Of a stretch of 64,000 nucleotides of DNA, positions 47,859 through 58,689 are shown one piece after another; the stretch's first letter is position 1; every line of letters starts with the position of its first letter. The stretch spans positions 25,967,315 through 26,031,314 of the forward strand of contig NC_045141.1 of the NCBI RefSeq assembly GCF_008831285.2, read 5' to 3'. This DNA is from Nymphaea colorata (taxonomy: Eukaryota; Streptophyta; Magnoliopsida; Nymphaeales; Nymphaeaceae). The notes under the pieces were generated by a model. The model had not been told where the DNA came from, searched no databases, and saw only the letters and a program-made list of their open reading frames with translations. A program made the position numbers and the translations under genes.

Positions 47859-48682
47859 GTGGATCCATTATTTTGGAATCTTCTTTTGTTGAGGAGAGTC
47901 AAATGTGTGTTTGAGCAAATAGATGTACTTTTGTTTATATTTTAAGTCAAAAGATGACTCAGAGAGTTCTTTCCATTATCAATAGTGCTGAAGCAAGATT
48001 TTCATACGCAAAAAAGTGATTTCTCAAATTAGAAAACTTGAGCAAAGACCTTGTAGTGATTTTCAGGTTTCTTCAAAAGAGAGTTTTCCATGTCAAAAGG
48101 TCTTTATATATGGGCGCACCAAGTGTTGTTGAAACTTACTACCAAGGCTAATCTTTATTTTGACTCTATCCAGGTAGCCAAAAACATGGCGAAGTTTAGG
48201 GTCTTCGTTTCTTTCTCTTCTGAGCAAATGAATTCCTAATTACATATTTCACCGGGAAGCTATTGCGATCGAAGCCTTCCAGTATCCCAATGTAAATACG
48301 AAGGCGAAAGGAAGAACCAATCCCATTATTCTTTGTATAATTATAGCTTTCAAAAGTTTGCTACGGAAAAAAGTGCCAGACTGCCACGTGGTAAACTTAC
48401 GGCCAGTTTGAAGGAAGATGTGTGTGTGTGTGTGGGAGATCGATACGTAATAAACCATATTTTCAACTCTCATTTGGCAGAGAAAAATTAATATATTGTA
48501 AATTGAAGAAAAACACATATTAAGTTATTTTTAATGTGTCAACATATTTCGCTTATGAATGATGAATCATCATGAATGTTTATTGAGTGTAACCAGTTTT
48601 TTTATATAAAACACTTATTATCGCTAATTTTTTATAATTTTTTTATAAACTAAAAAATAATTTATAATACATTACTATCACA

Positions 48683-49040
48683 GGCACCTTGTTTGAAGAG
48701 GTCCTAGGACTTGTTGTTGGTTTGGAAACATCCGAACAGGTATAAAGGACACTCGAGGAGGTACACGCTTTGGATTCTCAAGAAAGAGAATGTTGTCTGC
48801 TACAGAAGTTGCAGACACACGAAAAGAAGAACATGCCCATGGCAGATTATATACGGATTTTCAAAAATACCTGCGATGAATTGCAGGCCATTAGAAGACC
48901 GGTGAATGACCATAGAAAGGTCTATATTCTTCTAAACGGATTGGGGCTTGAGTATGAGTCGTTTGTGTTGAAGAAAGGGGTTTCCCTTTTTTTGAACAGT
49001 TATATTTATAAGGACGTGTCTCTTTTTCTGACTTTTTATT
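48683..49040 (+). pseudogene. Ty1/copia gag fragment A
   Basis: Broken plus-strand frame: after one in-frame stop near 48738 it reads TLEEVHALDSQERECCLLQK, then MADYIRIFKNTCDELQAI, VNDHRKVYILLNGLGLEYES, and decays at YKDVSLFL. This is typical of the gag of plant copia elements (capsid-like region), where a KNTCDEL-type helix is followed by a LLNGLG motif. It lacks a start, a zinc knuckle and pol. It stops a few bases before the LTR at 49047, so it belongs to an older element disrupted by, or rearranged with, that LTR. Confidence 0.8.
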
Positions 49041-49046
49041 TTTCTA

Positions 49047-49272
49047 TGTTGGCAGTTATTTTTGGACCGTTATCATCTTCTTCCTTAGTTAGTTCTCTCG
49101 GTGTGGAGGTGTGTGAGGTTTTGGTTGTTCTCTCACATGTAAAAGAACTCATGGTTATTAGTGTGTGAAAGCAACTATTGTGTTGTTTTGTATGTGGACA
49201 TAGGCCACTGATCAGGCCGAACCATGTTAAACTTTGTGTGCTTGCTCTATCCTTTCTTTCTCTCTTATTTCA
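49047..49272 (+). mobile_element. Ty1/copia 5' LTR (about 226 bp)
   Basis: The segment starts TGTTGGCAG and ends TTTCA, three bases before a consensus initiator-Met tRNA primer site, which fixes its right border. The left border is the nearest TG that gives a usual short copia LTR, so it is inferred. No matching 3' LTR occurs in the window. Confidence 0.65.
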
Positions 49273-49275
49273 ACA

Positions 49276-49287
49276 TGGTATCAGAGC
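49276..49287 (+). mobile_element. copia primer binding site (tRNA-iMet)
   Basis: TGGTATCAGAGC is the standard primer site of plant Ty1/copia elements, complementary to the 3' end of initiator tRNA-Met. It lies three bases after the LTR end. Confidence 0.9.
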
Positions 49288-49954
49288 GTGTAGCATTTCC
49301 ACTAAGGTTGTTGAGGCTTTGATCTTAAGTTTCAGAGAGCTTTCTGTATTTTTCTGTTGAGGAGTCAAGCAGACACACCAACTCAGAAACTTCACCGGAT
49401 TTCAGCGACCGGTGTTGTCATCTCTGGTGTCGAAAGCATCAAACATAGGCTCGTTAGAATCGTCTGCATCTAAGAATTCTCCCTGCAAAATTTCATATTT
49501 TTTGGAGCAGTCGTTGCGGAGATACAAATTTTTGAACGACTATATGTGACTGAAATTTTTTCCTGCGACTCTGTCCAAGCGTGACTTTCTCTCTCACGTG
49601 TTTCTCTTTGGGGTTGATTCAAGGGTCGAGCAAGGGTACGTTGGATTTAGGCTGGTGTCTACTATTTTTGGACAAATTTTTAGATTTTTTGAATGATCCT
49701 GCGAAAAACGGTGGATTTTACAAGTACCATAGGTTTCTGAAGCTTCCTGAGAAGAAATCTTAACGCGATTTCTCTCCAGTGGTCATTTGGAGCTGAAACT
49801 AGGGGCGTCCACTCTTCACCTCGTTAGTGAGTTCTTGTCCAATTTTCATATTTTTCCGAGTTAGAGGTGATTTTTAAAAATTCGGCGAGTGACTACTGGT
49901 CCTAGACGACGCCTGAGCAGACCTGATCTCCTTATTCTCATCTTCATGAGCATC

Positions 49955-51027
49955 ATGGCTGAAACAGGTTCCAATCATTGAGAAAATTCTTGTTTAAGAA
50001 GAACTCAATCCTACTATTAAAATCACGTCGGTGCTTATCAATGGGATAAATTATCTTGCATGGTCAAAATCAGTAACGTTATTTTTGAGTGGAAAATCAA
50101 AACTTGAATATGTTACTGGTGAGCTCCCAAAAGCAGATGAGAATAACTCATTTTACAAGGAGTGGAAGATGAACAATCACATGGTGATGTCTTGGTTGAT
50201 GAATTCTATGAAACCCAAAACTCAACAAGGTTTTTTCTTTGTTGAAACTACTGCACAAATTTGGCAAAAGGCCAAAGAGTTGTATAGTGAAAAAAACAAT
50301 ATAGCTAGTTTGTCAAAAAAAATTTACAGTATAAAGAAAGATCAGAAAACTAGTTTCGGTGAACATTTTGATGATCTTCAAGGGTTGTGGGATGAGTTAG
50401 ACTACTTAGTTGATATGACTGAAAGTCTGCAAACCATGGCTGATTACATACGGATTTTCAAAAATACCTGCGATGAATTGCAGCCCATTGGAAGACAAGT
50501 CAATGACCATAGAAAGACCTTTCTTCTTCTGAATGGATTCGGGCTTGAGTATGAGTCCGTTTGTAACGTCAATGCTAATGCCCCCAATTCCTACTTATAA
50601 GGACGTTGTACCACTGCTACAAAGCCATAAAACCCTAAAGTCATTCAATCAATATGAAGAGAAATCCAACATCAATATGCATTTTATGCCTAAAGACAGA
50701 CATTTTATGGTAAACCTGGAGGAAGAGAAAGACAAACTTCTCTTCTCAAGGTAGGGGTTTTATCCATATCACCGTGGACAACAAGATAATCAAAAAAACG
50801 TTGCCAAGGCTTCAGCAACTCAACGGAACTTTACAGATGCCAAAGGAAAAGCCACAGTGAACAAAGAAAAATGTATGGTGTGTCAGATTTGTTTTAAAGA
50901 GAATCACTCTACTCTTAAATGCTGGCATAGATTTGATAATGTATATAAGGTAGAAGAAGCTGCATAAATAAGGTAGAAAAAACTGCAAAAGTATTAGCAG
51001 CAGCTGATAACCAAGATCACGTGTGAC
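49955..51027 (+). pseudogene. chimeric, broken Ty1/copia gag B with zinc knuckle
   Basis: An ATG at 49955 opens MAETGSNH and stops at once (49979-49981). Another frame has a stop and is then open from about 50004 to 50600. It has SVLINGINYLAWSKSVTLFL, a QIWQKAKELYSEKN helix and FDDLQGLWDELDYL, then switches to TMADYIRIFKNTCDELQPIG and LLLNGFGLEYES, the motif set of gag fragment A. A frameshift near 50570-50600 moves the frame to one reading TYKDVVPLLQSHKTLKSF. A CCHC zinc knuckle (CQICFKENHSTLKC) follows at about 50882-50923. Protease, integrase, reverse transcriptase and the 3' LTR are absent; traces end near 51027. It cannot make a full Gag. Confidence 0.85.
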
Positions 51028-51029
51028 AT

Positions 51030-52361
51030 TAAAGCACACGAAAGCTTTAATTACCATATATTATGTCATTATGATACAACCTATAGGTCAGCCTAACTGA
51101 TATGCAATATGATATATGCCTTCTACAACACTGATTCAAGAAATGCAAAGCAGAAAGCGACCAAGTTGGTTAAATGAAAAATAGGATATGGAGCATGTAA
51201 ACTCATTGCCCTTCTCCCCATGAACCAACATCTTCTCATCCATTTTTAGACTCCTTTGTATCTCTGGACCGATCCCTTGCACATGGCCATTCAAGGCCTC
51301 CGGTAGCAGTTTTTTATTTCGTAGTTGTTCCTCACAAAAGCTGAAGAAAATATTGAAAATTTACGAGAACAATAAAAGATATAAAGCTTTTTTTTCCTGC
51401 AAATTTATAAAGCGGCAATCCAAAGAAATATTAAAACATTGAAAAATTAGGTTTTTGAGGCATTTCTTAACAGGATTTTTCTCATAAAACTAAAAAGAAT
51501 CTTGAAAATTGGAATTACGAAAAATAAAAAGAAATGAAAACAATAGGCTCTCTTATACGTCTCCTGCACGTATACAAGGAAACCTATTAAAAGACATTAA
51601 GAGAAAAAGGGAAACTCTGTTGGACATAGAATAACTTCTACCGACTGTGCGATGTTTATTACCAAATAACCTTATTAACACAAAAGCAGCAAAGAAATCA
51701 CCTAAGAATTTCAAACAGATGCAAGACAATGATGTCCACTAAAGCATTTTTAGAACAACAAGAGAGTTGCATGACAAAATAACAAGAGCAAAAATAAGAA
51801 ACGTGACATGAAGAGTTGTTATAACTTACAAAAATAATAAGTTGTCTCGAACTTATCCTAGCATGTAGGGAACATGCTTCAGCTTAATGTGCACACAGTT
51901 GTACTGAGATTAGCTCTCACCACAATAGCTGAAATTCAGTCTCCAACCTTTAAAGCATCAAAAACTCAACATGCGTACCCGTAGAAAAAACATGCTACAA
52001 CTACTGAACATCATCATCATCCACGATCAACCCTCTTAATCAGAACCCCTCACCAAGAAATATAGATAAAATAAGGGAATCTCATTGCCAATTAGAGACA
52101 TAGTTACCAGGCCAATATGTGATCAAATTTAGCAGCAAGTAACAAAAAAAGGAAAGAAGAGTTGTCAACTATGTCTAACATTATATAAGCTGCAAAACTC
52201 ACCATTCATGAAATACCATTAAAACATGTCAGGAACAAAATAGATGGACTGACAAACCTTATTGAAAAGTGCAGATGCCAGAATGACATTTAATAAAAAA
52301 ATAAATGGATGTAGCATCAAAGAGTTAGAAGGTTTGTTTGGGTATATGACAGATATAAAAG
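51030..52361. other. AT-rich region between copia remnant and LRR remnant
   Basis: No recognisable gene. It may be decayed repeat sequence or eroded parts of the resistance gene whose LRR tail follows. Confidence 0.45.
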
Positions 52362-52860
52362 ATGCATAACAGAGAAGAGACAAAAGATGCAAAACTACAG
52401 AAGAAAGCAAGACTACATGAGTTGAGATTATCTTGCGTTCTAACATTACCTCATCAGTTCAACAAAAATTTTACAGAAACTATGGAAGACATATTTGAAG
52501 AGCTTCAGGCTCCCATGTGTCTCAAGGCACTCCTAATGTCATACCATGCCGGTAGATGGTTTCCTACTTGGATAAGTTCTTTAAGCTGCCTACGAAGAGT
52601 TTTTATAAACGATTGCAACCTTTTGAAAGAACTACCCATGGTAGCACATCTACCACAACTTGGCAGCACTTGAAAGCTTAGAGGAGCCGTCAGTTCATGC
52701 CCATAAACAACTTAAAGAGTCCCTTTGTTATATTTGATACATGGAGAGGCTAGAGGAGTGGCCTCAATCAGAACCGATTCCTTATCTTCGAAATTTAGAT
52801 GCTAAAAATTGCCCAATTTACGTAGCATGGGAACCTTGGAGGAGAGAACCAACTGAGCAG
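52362..52860 (+). pseudogene. CNL resistance-gene LRR remnant
   Basis: The frame from 52362 reads DAKLQKKARLHELRLSC, then EELQAPMCLKALLMSYHAGR, FPTWISSLSCLRRVFINDCN and KELPMVAHLPQLGS before a stop at 52671-52673. Another frame picks up MERLEEWPQSEPIPYLRNLD and NCPIYVAWEPW. This is the order of the C-terminal LRR of plant CC-NBS-LRR proteins (..L.KK..L..L.LSW, L.P...L..L.I..Y.G..FPSW, L..C..C.ELP.LG.LP.L). The coiled-coil and NB-ARC domains (P-loop, GLPL, MHD) are absent and the frame is broken, so it is a relic. Confidence 0.8.
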
Positions 52861-55800
52861 GAAAAGAAAAAGGGTATGCTGATTAACCCCTACGGATGTT
52901 ACAAAATCTACACTAGTTGATTTGGAACAGGATACGTAGATGTTCAGATTATGTAAACTTGGTAGTGTTTCCATGATAAGTATAAGTAATATTCCCATAC
53001 ACGTAAATTCAGATTGCCCACACAACTGTCAATCCCAAAATCGTCCACCAGAACTCCTTTTCTTTTCTCATTCAAGTAGTGATTCAAGTTGTAATTTCAT
53101 ATCAAAACGTATCATTCCACAGAAATATATATGTGTGTGTGTATACACGCATGTATGTACTTATGTACATATATATGCATGTATTGGTATGGCCCCCTCA
53201 AGTTGGAAAGTGTATATATATCGACACTGAAGGATGTAGGAAAGTCGGACTCTTGGCATCCTCTAATGCCCCAAGAAAGTCATATCCTTCATCAAAAAAC
53301 ATCTTATTGAGTGTCAATGTGAGATACCAACAGCTAGTTTTTCAAGCTTGGGACCTGATTATGTTCATATTTGAAACTAGTCGTAGTCAGATATCTCCAG
53401 CATCTCTTTTTCAAGCAAACACAGCAATTTTGATGTGTGCAATATAAAGGAGTTCAACTTTGTAAGATGGTGAGTGTTGTGAAAAGCAATAACTGTTGCT
53501 AAAAAAAATCATCTTAAAAACATTAACGATAGTTAAGATACAGCAAATGGTGTTTAACAATAAGTTTATGATACAACAATGGTGCATGGTGCTTTCACCT
53601 TTTTGGTGCATTTTTCGATTTGAAAAGACTAAAATGCCCTTCTAAAAAACAAAATGAGGGTGATCACAAGATTTTTTTAATAATATAAAACAAATTGAGA
53701 AGCAGAAAATTTGGACACTTTTTTTTTTTCCATTGGACCCATGAAGCTGGCCTGGCCTGGCCTGTCGTAAATGGGGTCCAACACATTACATCGTACGCAT
53801 AAGAAAATCTTCATATCCATCACATCACATTACATATTGTATTATTACTGTTGCCAAATAGGTCCCGAAAGGCCTCATTTCAACCACATATAATCCAATT
53901 TCTTTTAAGGGGGGCACATTAGACCTCTCAATGCATTTGAAAGTAGTCAATGTCTACCGAGCTTGATTTGAAATATAAAATGATGAGTTGCTGGCTGCCT
54001 ACAGATCAGAAACTCTTTCCAGTGGTGCTTAGATGTTTGATGTGTTCCATTCACATGCAATTGTGATGCTTCAAGGCTAAATTAGATTGTCGAGTTAGGA
54101 AGGTCGTAGGCAGTTGCAGGTGAGCCCACACCTGGTCAAATTCTTCCAGCTGCAAACTTTGACGAAGATATACACAGGAGATTGGGCTCAAAGGACCTTC
54201 AAATGAAATTAGGCTAAAAATTAGTGCCCATGTTCCTCTTACGATATAATCTTTGTCAGAATTTGCCTAACTTCTGCTTTTTTGCAGACAAAATGCCAAA
54301 GAATCTTCTCTGATCGTATAACAAATAAAGATAAGTTTGACTTTCTTTCGTTTGGACATCTTTTCATATTGTAACTGTACGACAGCTAAGATTTTGCTCT
54401 CACTCCAAAAGTGGATAATAGTTTTTGCAAAAAGTTTCAAAAGTTTAAGTCCATGAAAGTGCTAAAAGGCCTCTCCTAGTGCTTGATTTCTATATCATTG
54501 GCATCATTTATCATGAGGTCTAGGGTTCGATGATCCCAAGCAGCAGCGTCGCTGAAAGCACCATGAACCCTTTGTTCTTGTCATGAACTATCGCTAATGC
54601 TTTTACAATGGTTTTTTTTTTTTTTTTAGGAACAGAGCAACACCCACCATCTTACAAATTTGAACTCCTTTATATATATATCTGAAAATTGCAAAAAAGA
54701 GATGATGGACATATCTGAATCGACTAGTTGTTTCAAATGAGTACATAATTGAATCCCAAGCTCGAAAATATCTGTTGGTATTTTACATTGACAGTCAATA
54801 AGTTGTTTTCTGATGAAGGATATCATTTTTGGGGCATTAACACGTTGCCGTGCATGTCAAGAGTACGAAATTTCCTACATCTTTCAGTATTTGTCTTGAC
54901 TGTCGATATTGTGACCGGTCTTATGAAGATACATGGTGGCTGCCGTTTTCATACTAGCAAGAACCTTTTCCCCTAGGTCTTTTTTGGGCACCAAGCGTGG
55001 GATCGAATCTCACTGCTGCCGTTTTAAGTAGCAATCCTATGATCTTAGGCCTTTTTTTTTTTTAACTTTTAAAGTTTTTCTTTCCGACGGTTATCAAATA
55101 GGAGACGATTTTCTGTCTCGGAGATATATGGCACTTTTACCTTTGCTTTTCAGTTGAAATTAAATTTTTATTCTGAACAAAATAACGACATTTGGGCAAT
55201 ATATAAAACTTTTCGTTTTCCGGAACCTCGTCAAGCAAAAATATGGCATGTATGAAGATTGAAGAAATTCAAGATGTGAAGGCAAAACTGAAAAAAAATC
55301 CTTCCCTGTTTTCTTCATTAAGAACAGAAACATTTAGCAAAACCAAACTGACCTCCATTCTCAGGTATGAATGAATCCCAATCGTATGATAACTCTACAT
55401 GTAGGCATATATCACATAAAAGAGGCAGTTAAACCAAAAAACTTTGGAACGTGAACATGTTTTTTTCTTTTCATTTTATTGGAAGCTAAATACCCAAAAA
55501 TTTGCAAAAAATCCTTATACAAATAAAGGACACGCACTTGAATTCAAAGACCCATCGTGGTTATGACTAGTCAACCTAAATATTTCTTCTCTAAGTCCTC
55601 ATCCTTCCTCCTACCATGTCTAATTAGTTGGATCGAAAGTCTATAAAGTCCAAGTGATTGGCAGCCTCCAGCCGTAGGAGAGCTGTCAACATTAATGCGT
55701 CAAGGATTGAATGACTCAAGCACAGCAGGATGTGCGCAGGTGGAATACTCAACCGTAACCTTTCGTTAGTTTCGTGCGGAAGATGTTTATAACGTGAGCA

Positions 55801-56321
55801 TTTAAAATATTAGGTGGACATGCATGAATAATGATTCACTTGACTAACCGAGATTAGTAAAATAAATCTGGCGATAGACACCACCTTGGCTTCAACAAAA
55901 ACTAACGCAGATATTTCTGTTTGGGATTCAATAAGACTGTACTTGGTAGCGAGACTTTGTTGCTTGTTTGGCAGCATAAATCCAGACATGTCTGAAGAAC
56001 AATTTACTTGACTAATCGAGAACAGTAAAATGAATTTGGCGAAATAGATTTCACCATGGCATTCTTGATTTCGGAATCTGAACGCTGCCACTGTATCCAG
56101 TTGTACCAAGAAACGGATCTAATATACCTTCAGCTAATCACATACTCAAATTTTATTCAAAACACAGTGAAGGATCGACTTGGGATGAGTCACGAGACAG
56201 TGAACGGAATCAAGAGGCACGTGCTGCACATTTAGGATTCCGAGTGTCGGGAAAAATCACGGTTGGTTCTCGGACGCGTGAACAGCATTTCAGTACGGTG
56301 GATTTGTTCGATGCCACAAGA
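52861..56321. other. intergenic region upstream of MYB gene
   Basis: No gene identified. It contains an AT/TG microsatellite patch (about 53126-53180), a GGCCT repeat (near 53750), poly-T tracts (near 54610 and 55052) and a diverged tandem duplication at 55817-56060. Confidence 0.55.
55817..56060. repeat. diverged tandem duplication, period about 168 bp
   Basis: Segments at about 55817-55890 and 55985-56060 share GACATG, TGAA.AA, TT.ACTTGACTAA.CGAGA, AGTAAAAT.AAT.TGGCGA and CACC.TGGC. On the minus strand both read open as similar peptides (ILL.S.SQVN), which shows the copying but is not evidence of a gene. Confidence 0.85.

Positions 56322-56348
<27 letters not shown>
56322..56348. repeat. 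(CT)n microsatellite in MYB promoter
   Basis: A CT run that passes into CCCT units, directly upstream of the TATA-like box of the MYB gene. Confidence 0.93.
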
Positions 56349-56352
<4 letters not shown>

Positions 56353-56364
56353 CCTCCCTGTGGT

Positions 56365-56373
56365 TATATAATA
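56365..56373 (+). promoter_or_regulatory. TATA box of the MYB gene
   Basis: TATATAATA lies 67 bases before the ATG at 56440, right after the CT-rich stretch. This spacing fits a transcription start near 56395-56405 and a short 5'UTR. Inferred from motif and position only. Confidence 0.5.
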
Positions 56374-56439
56374 ACGGGCTTCCTCCTTTGTCTTTCCTCT
56401 GGTAGTTCGTGACATACAGCAAACGGAGAGAGAGGAAGG

Positions 56440-56723
56440 ATGGCGAAAGAATCGACAGTGAGGAAATGCTCGTTCTGCGGGAACAATGGCCACAACTCGA
56501 GGACGTGCGACAGCGTGGGTGCTTGGCAGAAGGGAGGAGTTGGGGAAGGGCTGATGCTGTTTGGGGTGAGAATTGGTGGTGGTGAGGTGATGAGGAAGAG
56601 CCTGAGTACAGGGAACTTGGTCTTTTGTGGGGAGCAGAATTCTGGTGACCAGGGGTACGCATCTGATGGCCTCCCTCATTCTTCTACCAATAAACGACAT
56701 GAGAGAAACAGAGGTATGTTGTT

Positions 56724-56783
<60 letters not shown>

Positions 56784-58689
56784 AATTCCAATTCCCATGC
56801 TTGTTTCGTGGGGATTGTGCTTGAAGTTTGGAGCTGAATCTTTGTTGGTTGGACAGGAAGTGTTATGCTGTCTGAATATCCAGCTGAAAGCTTGAAACCC
56901 ATTTAATGGACCCATCTTTTACTAGTTAATCTAAAGATATTCCGTGGACAATTATATTTGTACACTTCTTTTAATGGTTTTTCTCTTTTGTCGATTTACT
57001 TGCGAACTTGGTTTTCTTTGAGAAAAAATTTCATTTATCTGTGGCTTCCTGGATTTTCAGCGACCACGTACAATATTATGTTGCTCCCTTTTGGTTATAG
57101 GTGCGTGTAGGACTAATTAGTTGTTTGTTCTGCTAATAACCTCTGAAAATCGCTTAGCATTTTGAAGAAGATTTATGGTAATACGTGAAGGGATTATTAA
57201 TGACTTCCTAAATTCCAACACTGAATTCCTTACAAATGTCTGTTGTTAAGGTGGTTATCTGGGTACACGAGAAAGCATAAGGATTCTTATTGCAAATTCT
57301 TAACTGTTGATGTAGAGTGATGCAAGAACTTAGGGTATTTTTACTGAATTTCAAAGGTAGGTAATTTTTCAGCGATGTGACATATAACAAGAGGGCTCCT
57401 TTTCATCTTTCAGGTGTACCATGGACAGAAGAGGAGCACAGGACCTTTCTGGCAGGACTAAAGGAGCTTGGAAAGGGGGATTGGAAGGGAATTTCAAAGA
57501 GATTTGTAACTACCAGGACTCCAACTCAAGTTGCCAGTCATGCTCAGAAATACTTCCTTAGGCATGCCAGCAGTGGCAAGAAGAAGCGCAGGTCCAGCCT
57601 CTTTGATGTGGTGGCTAATGTAAAACCTTCTTCTTCCTCCTCTGTCTATTACCGGGTCTTCTGAAATTTACATGCTTTATTTAGCCTTTATTTAACTTGT
57701 TAGATTTTTAGCTCTCAGTTTTTCTGATATTCTGTATGAAAGAAATGAGTTTCTTGGCAACCATCATATCGATATTGATGTTATTTTCTCAGGATGGATC
57801 TTCAAACAAAATGAACACCAAAATAGCAGATGCAACCACAGAAGCTTCCCCAGCTTTTCCTTTGGTCACGAGTAGTGAAGTTCCTGTTCCTAATGGTGCA
57901 AATTTGACGGTATAGCTTTCACATCCTGGGCCACTTCCCTTTTCTCTGTCGGCAGAATCACAGTATCCATTTCGTGAACGCCATGTTTGTGGCAGTTGAC
58001 TCTGTTTCCATCGTTCATATTAACAAAGAGTTTAATCACCAAGTCCTCTGCCTTACGCCCAAAACGACATATGCGCCCAGATCAATTTGATCAGGCACTT
58101 GCCTTCTTTCCTTTTCATGCAATGTTATAAATACCAGAAGCGCACTGCTTGTTCATTGTCCTCGTAGATGAGAAAGTGAATGCTTTAGATGGAAGAAATA
58201 ACTTCTAAGCATTCCAATATTTTCTGTCACATTCAGCTGTTTTTTTTCTTCTTAGCTTGGTGCAAAACTTGATGATCGGTGTCCCAAAATGGCGTCCTAA
58301 GCAAGCATTTTGATGTTCAGCAGGATTCTGCTGGATTTAGTTCTATGTTAATTCGTCTTTCTTACATCTGTTGTTAAAATTTTTTTGCTTGGCAGGAAGC
58401 ATCATCCTATGGAACTGAAGCTTTGCAGCCAACCTCATCGTTTAAGTCAATCAGCGAATCCTCCCCCAAGATAAATCCACACGATTCCAAGGCATATCGG
58501 CAATCCTCTCATTTCGCCCTCGATCTTGTCCGACATTGCTTGTTTTCACCATCTCCACCCTATCTCGAAACAAAAACCGTTCCTCCGCCATTGTCTGTTT
58601 CCGACCTTCTTCCTGCTTTCTCTTCCAGCCCAACACCCATACACACTTGCGATCTGGAGCTCAGAATTACCCCTCCACAAGCTGCTTGA
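56440..58689 (+). CDS. zinc-knuckle SHAQKYF-type R1-MYB transcription factor
   Basis: Four exons join in phase: 56440-56713, 57414-57619, 57793-57909 and 58396-58689 (stop TGA), giving 296 aa. Residues 10-23 form a CCHC zinc knuckle (C-X2-C-X4-H-X4-[15 protein letters not shown]). A LMLFGVRI motif (38-45) matches the conserved (R/K)LFGV segment of this subfamily. A single MYB repeat starts [20 protein letters not shown] (93-112) and ends in SHAQKYF (133-139), followed by a basic KKKRRSS. The order zinc knuckle, LFGV, R1-MYB is that of the KUA1/MYBH and MYBS3-like group, mainly transcriptional repressors that bind TATCC or I-box-type sites in sugar, growth and senescence control. The tail is Ser/Pro-rich with a DLELRI stretch that could be a weak EAR-like motif. 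Long CT repeats sit in the promoter and just inside intron 1. If intron 2 is retained, the frame ends at 57664. Confidence 0.93.
56726..56781. repeat. (CT)27 microsatellite in MYB intron 1
   Basis: An uninterrupted CT run of about 55 bases begins 12 bases after the intron 1 donor. Confidence 0.97.

Larger units (their letters stand above)
45361..48682. other. intergenic / promoter side of glucosylceramidase gene
   Basis: The first few hundred bases are GC-richer and probably promoter. The rest is AT-rich and without a recognised gene. It contains a 30-bp tandem duplication (47147-47205), a nearby repeated TTATTGATAAAAATTTCTA (about 46994 and 47029), an AT microsatellite (47838-47858) and a TG run (48420-48434). 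Confidence 0.55.

Noticed and set aside
47712-47945. Plus-strand frame MSAMATACVNQPPSMAELMW
   Set aside because: It runs into a TA microsatellite (IYIYIY) and has no homologous motif or downstream exon that I could join.
49571-49763. 60-residue frame between the primer binding site and gag
   Set aside because: It falls in the copia leader and has no Gag motif.
54486-55035. tRNA-like box B (GGTTCGATGATCC; GGGATCGAATC)
   Set aside because: No box A at the proper distance and no cloverleaf stems found; probably chance or a decayed SINE.
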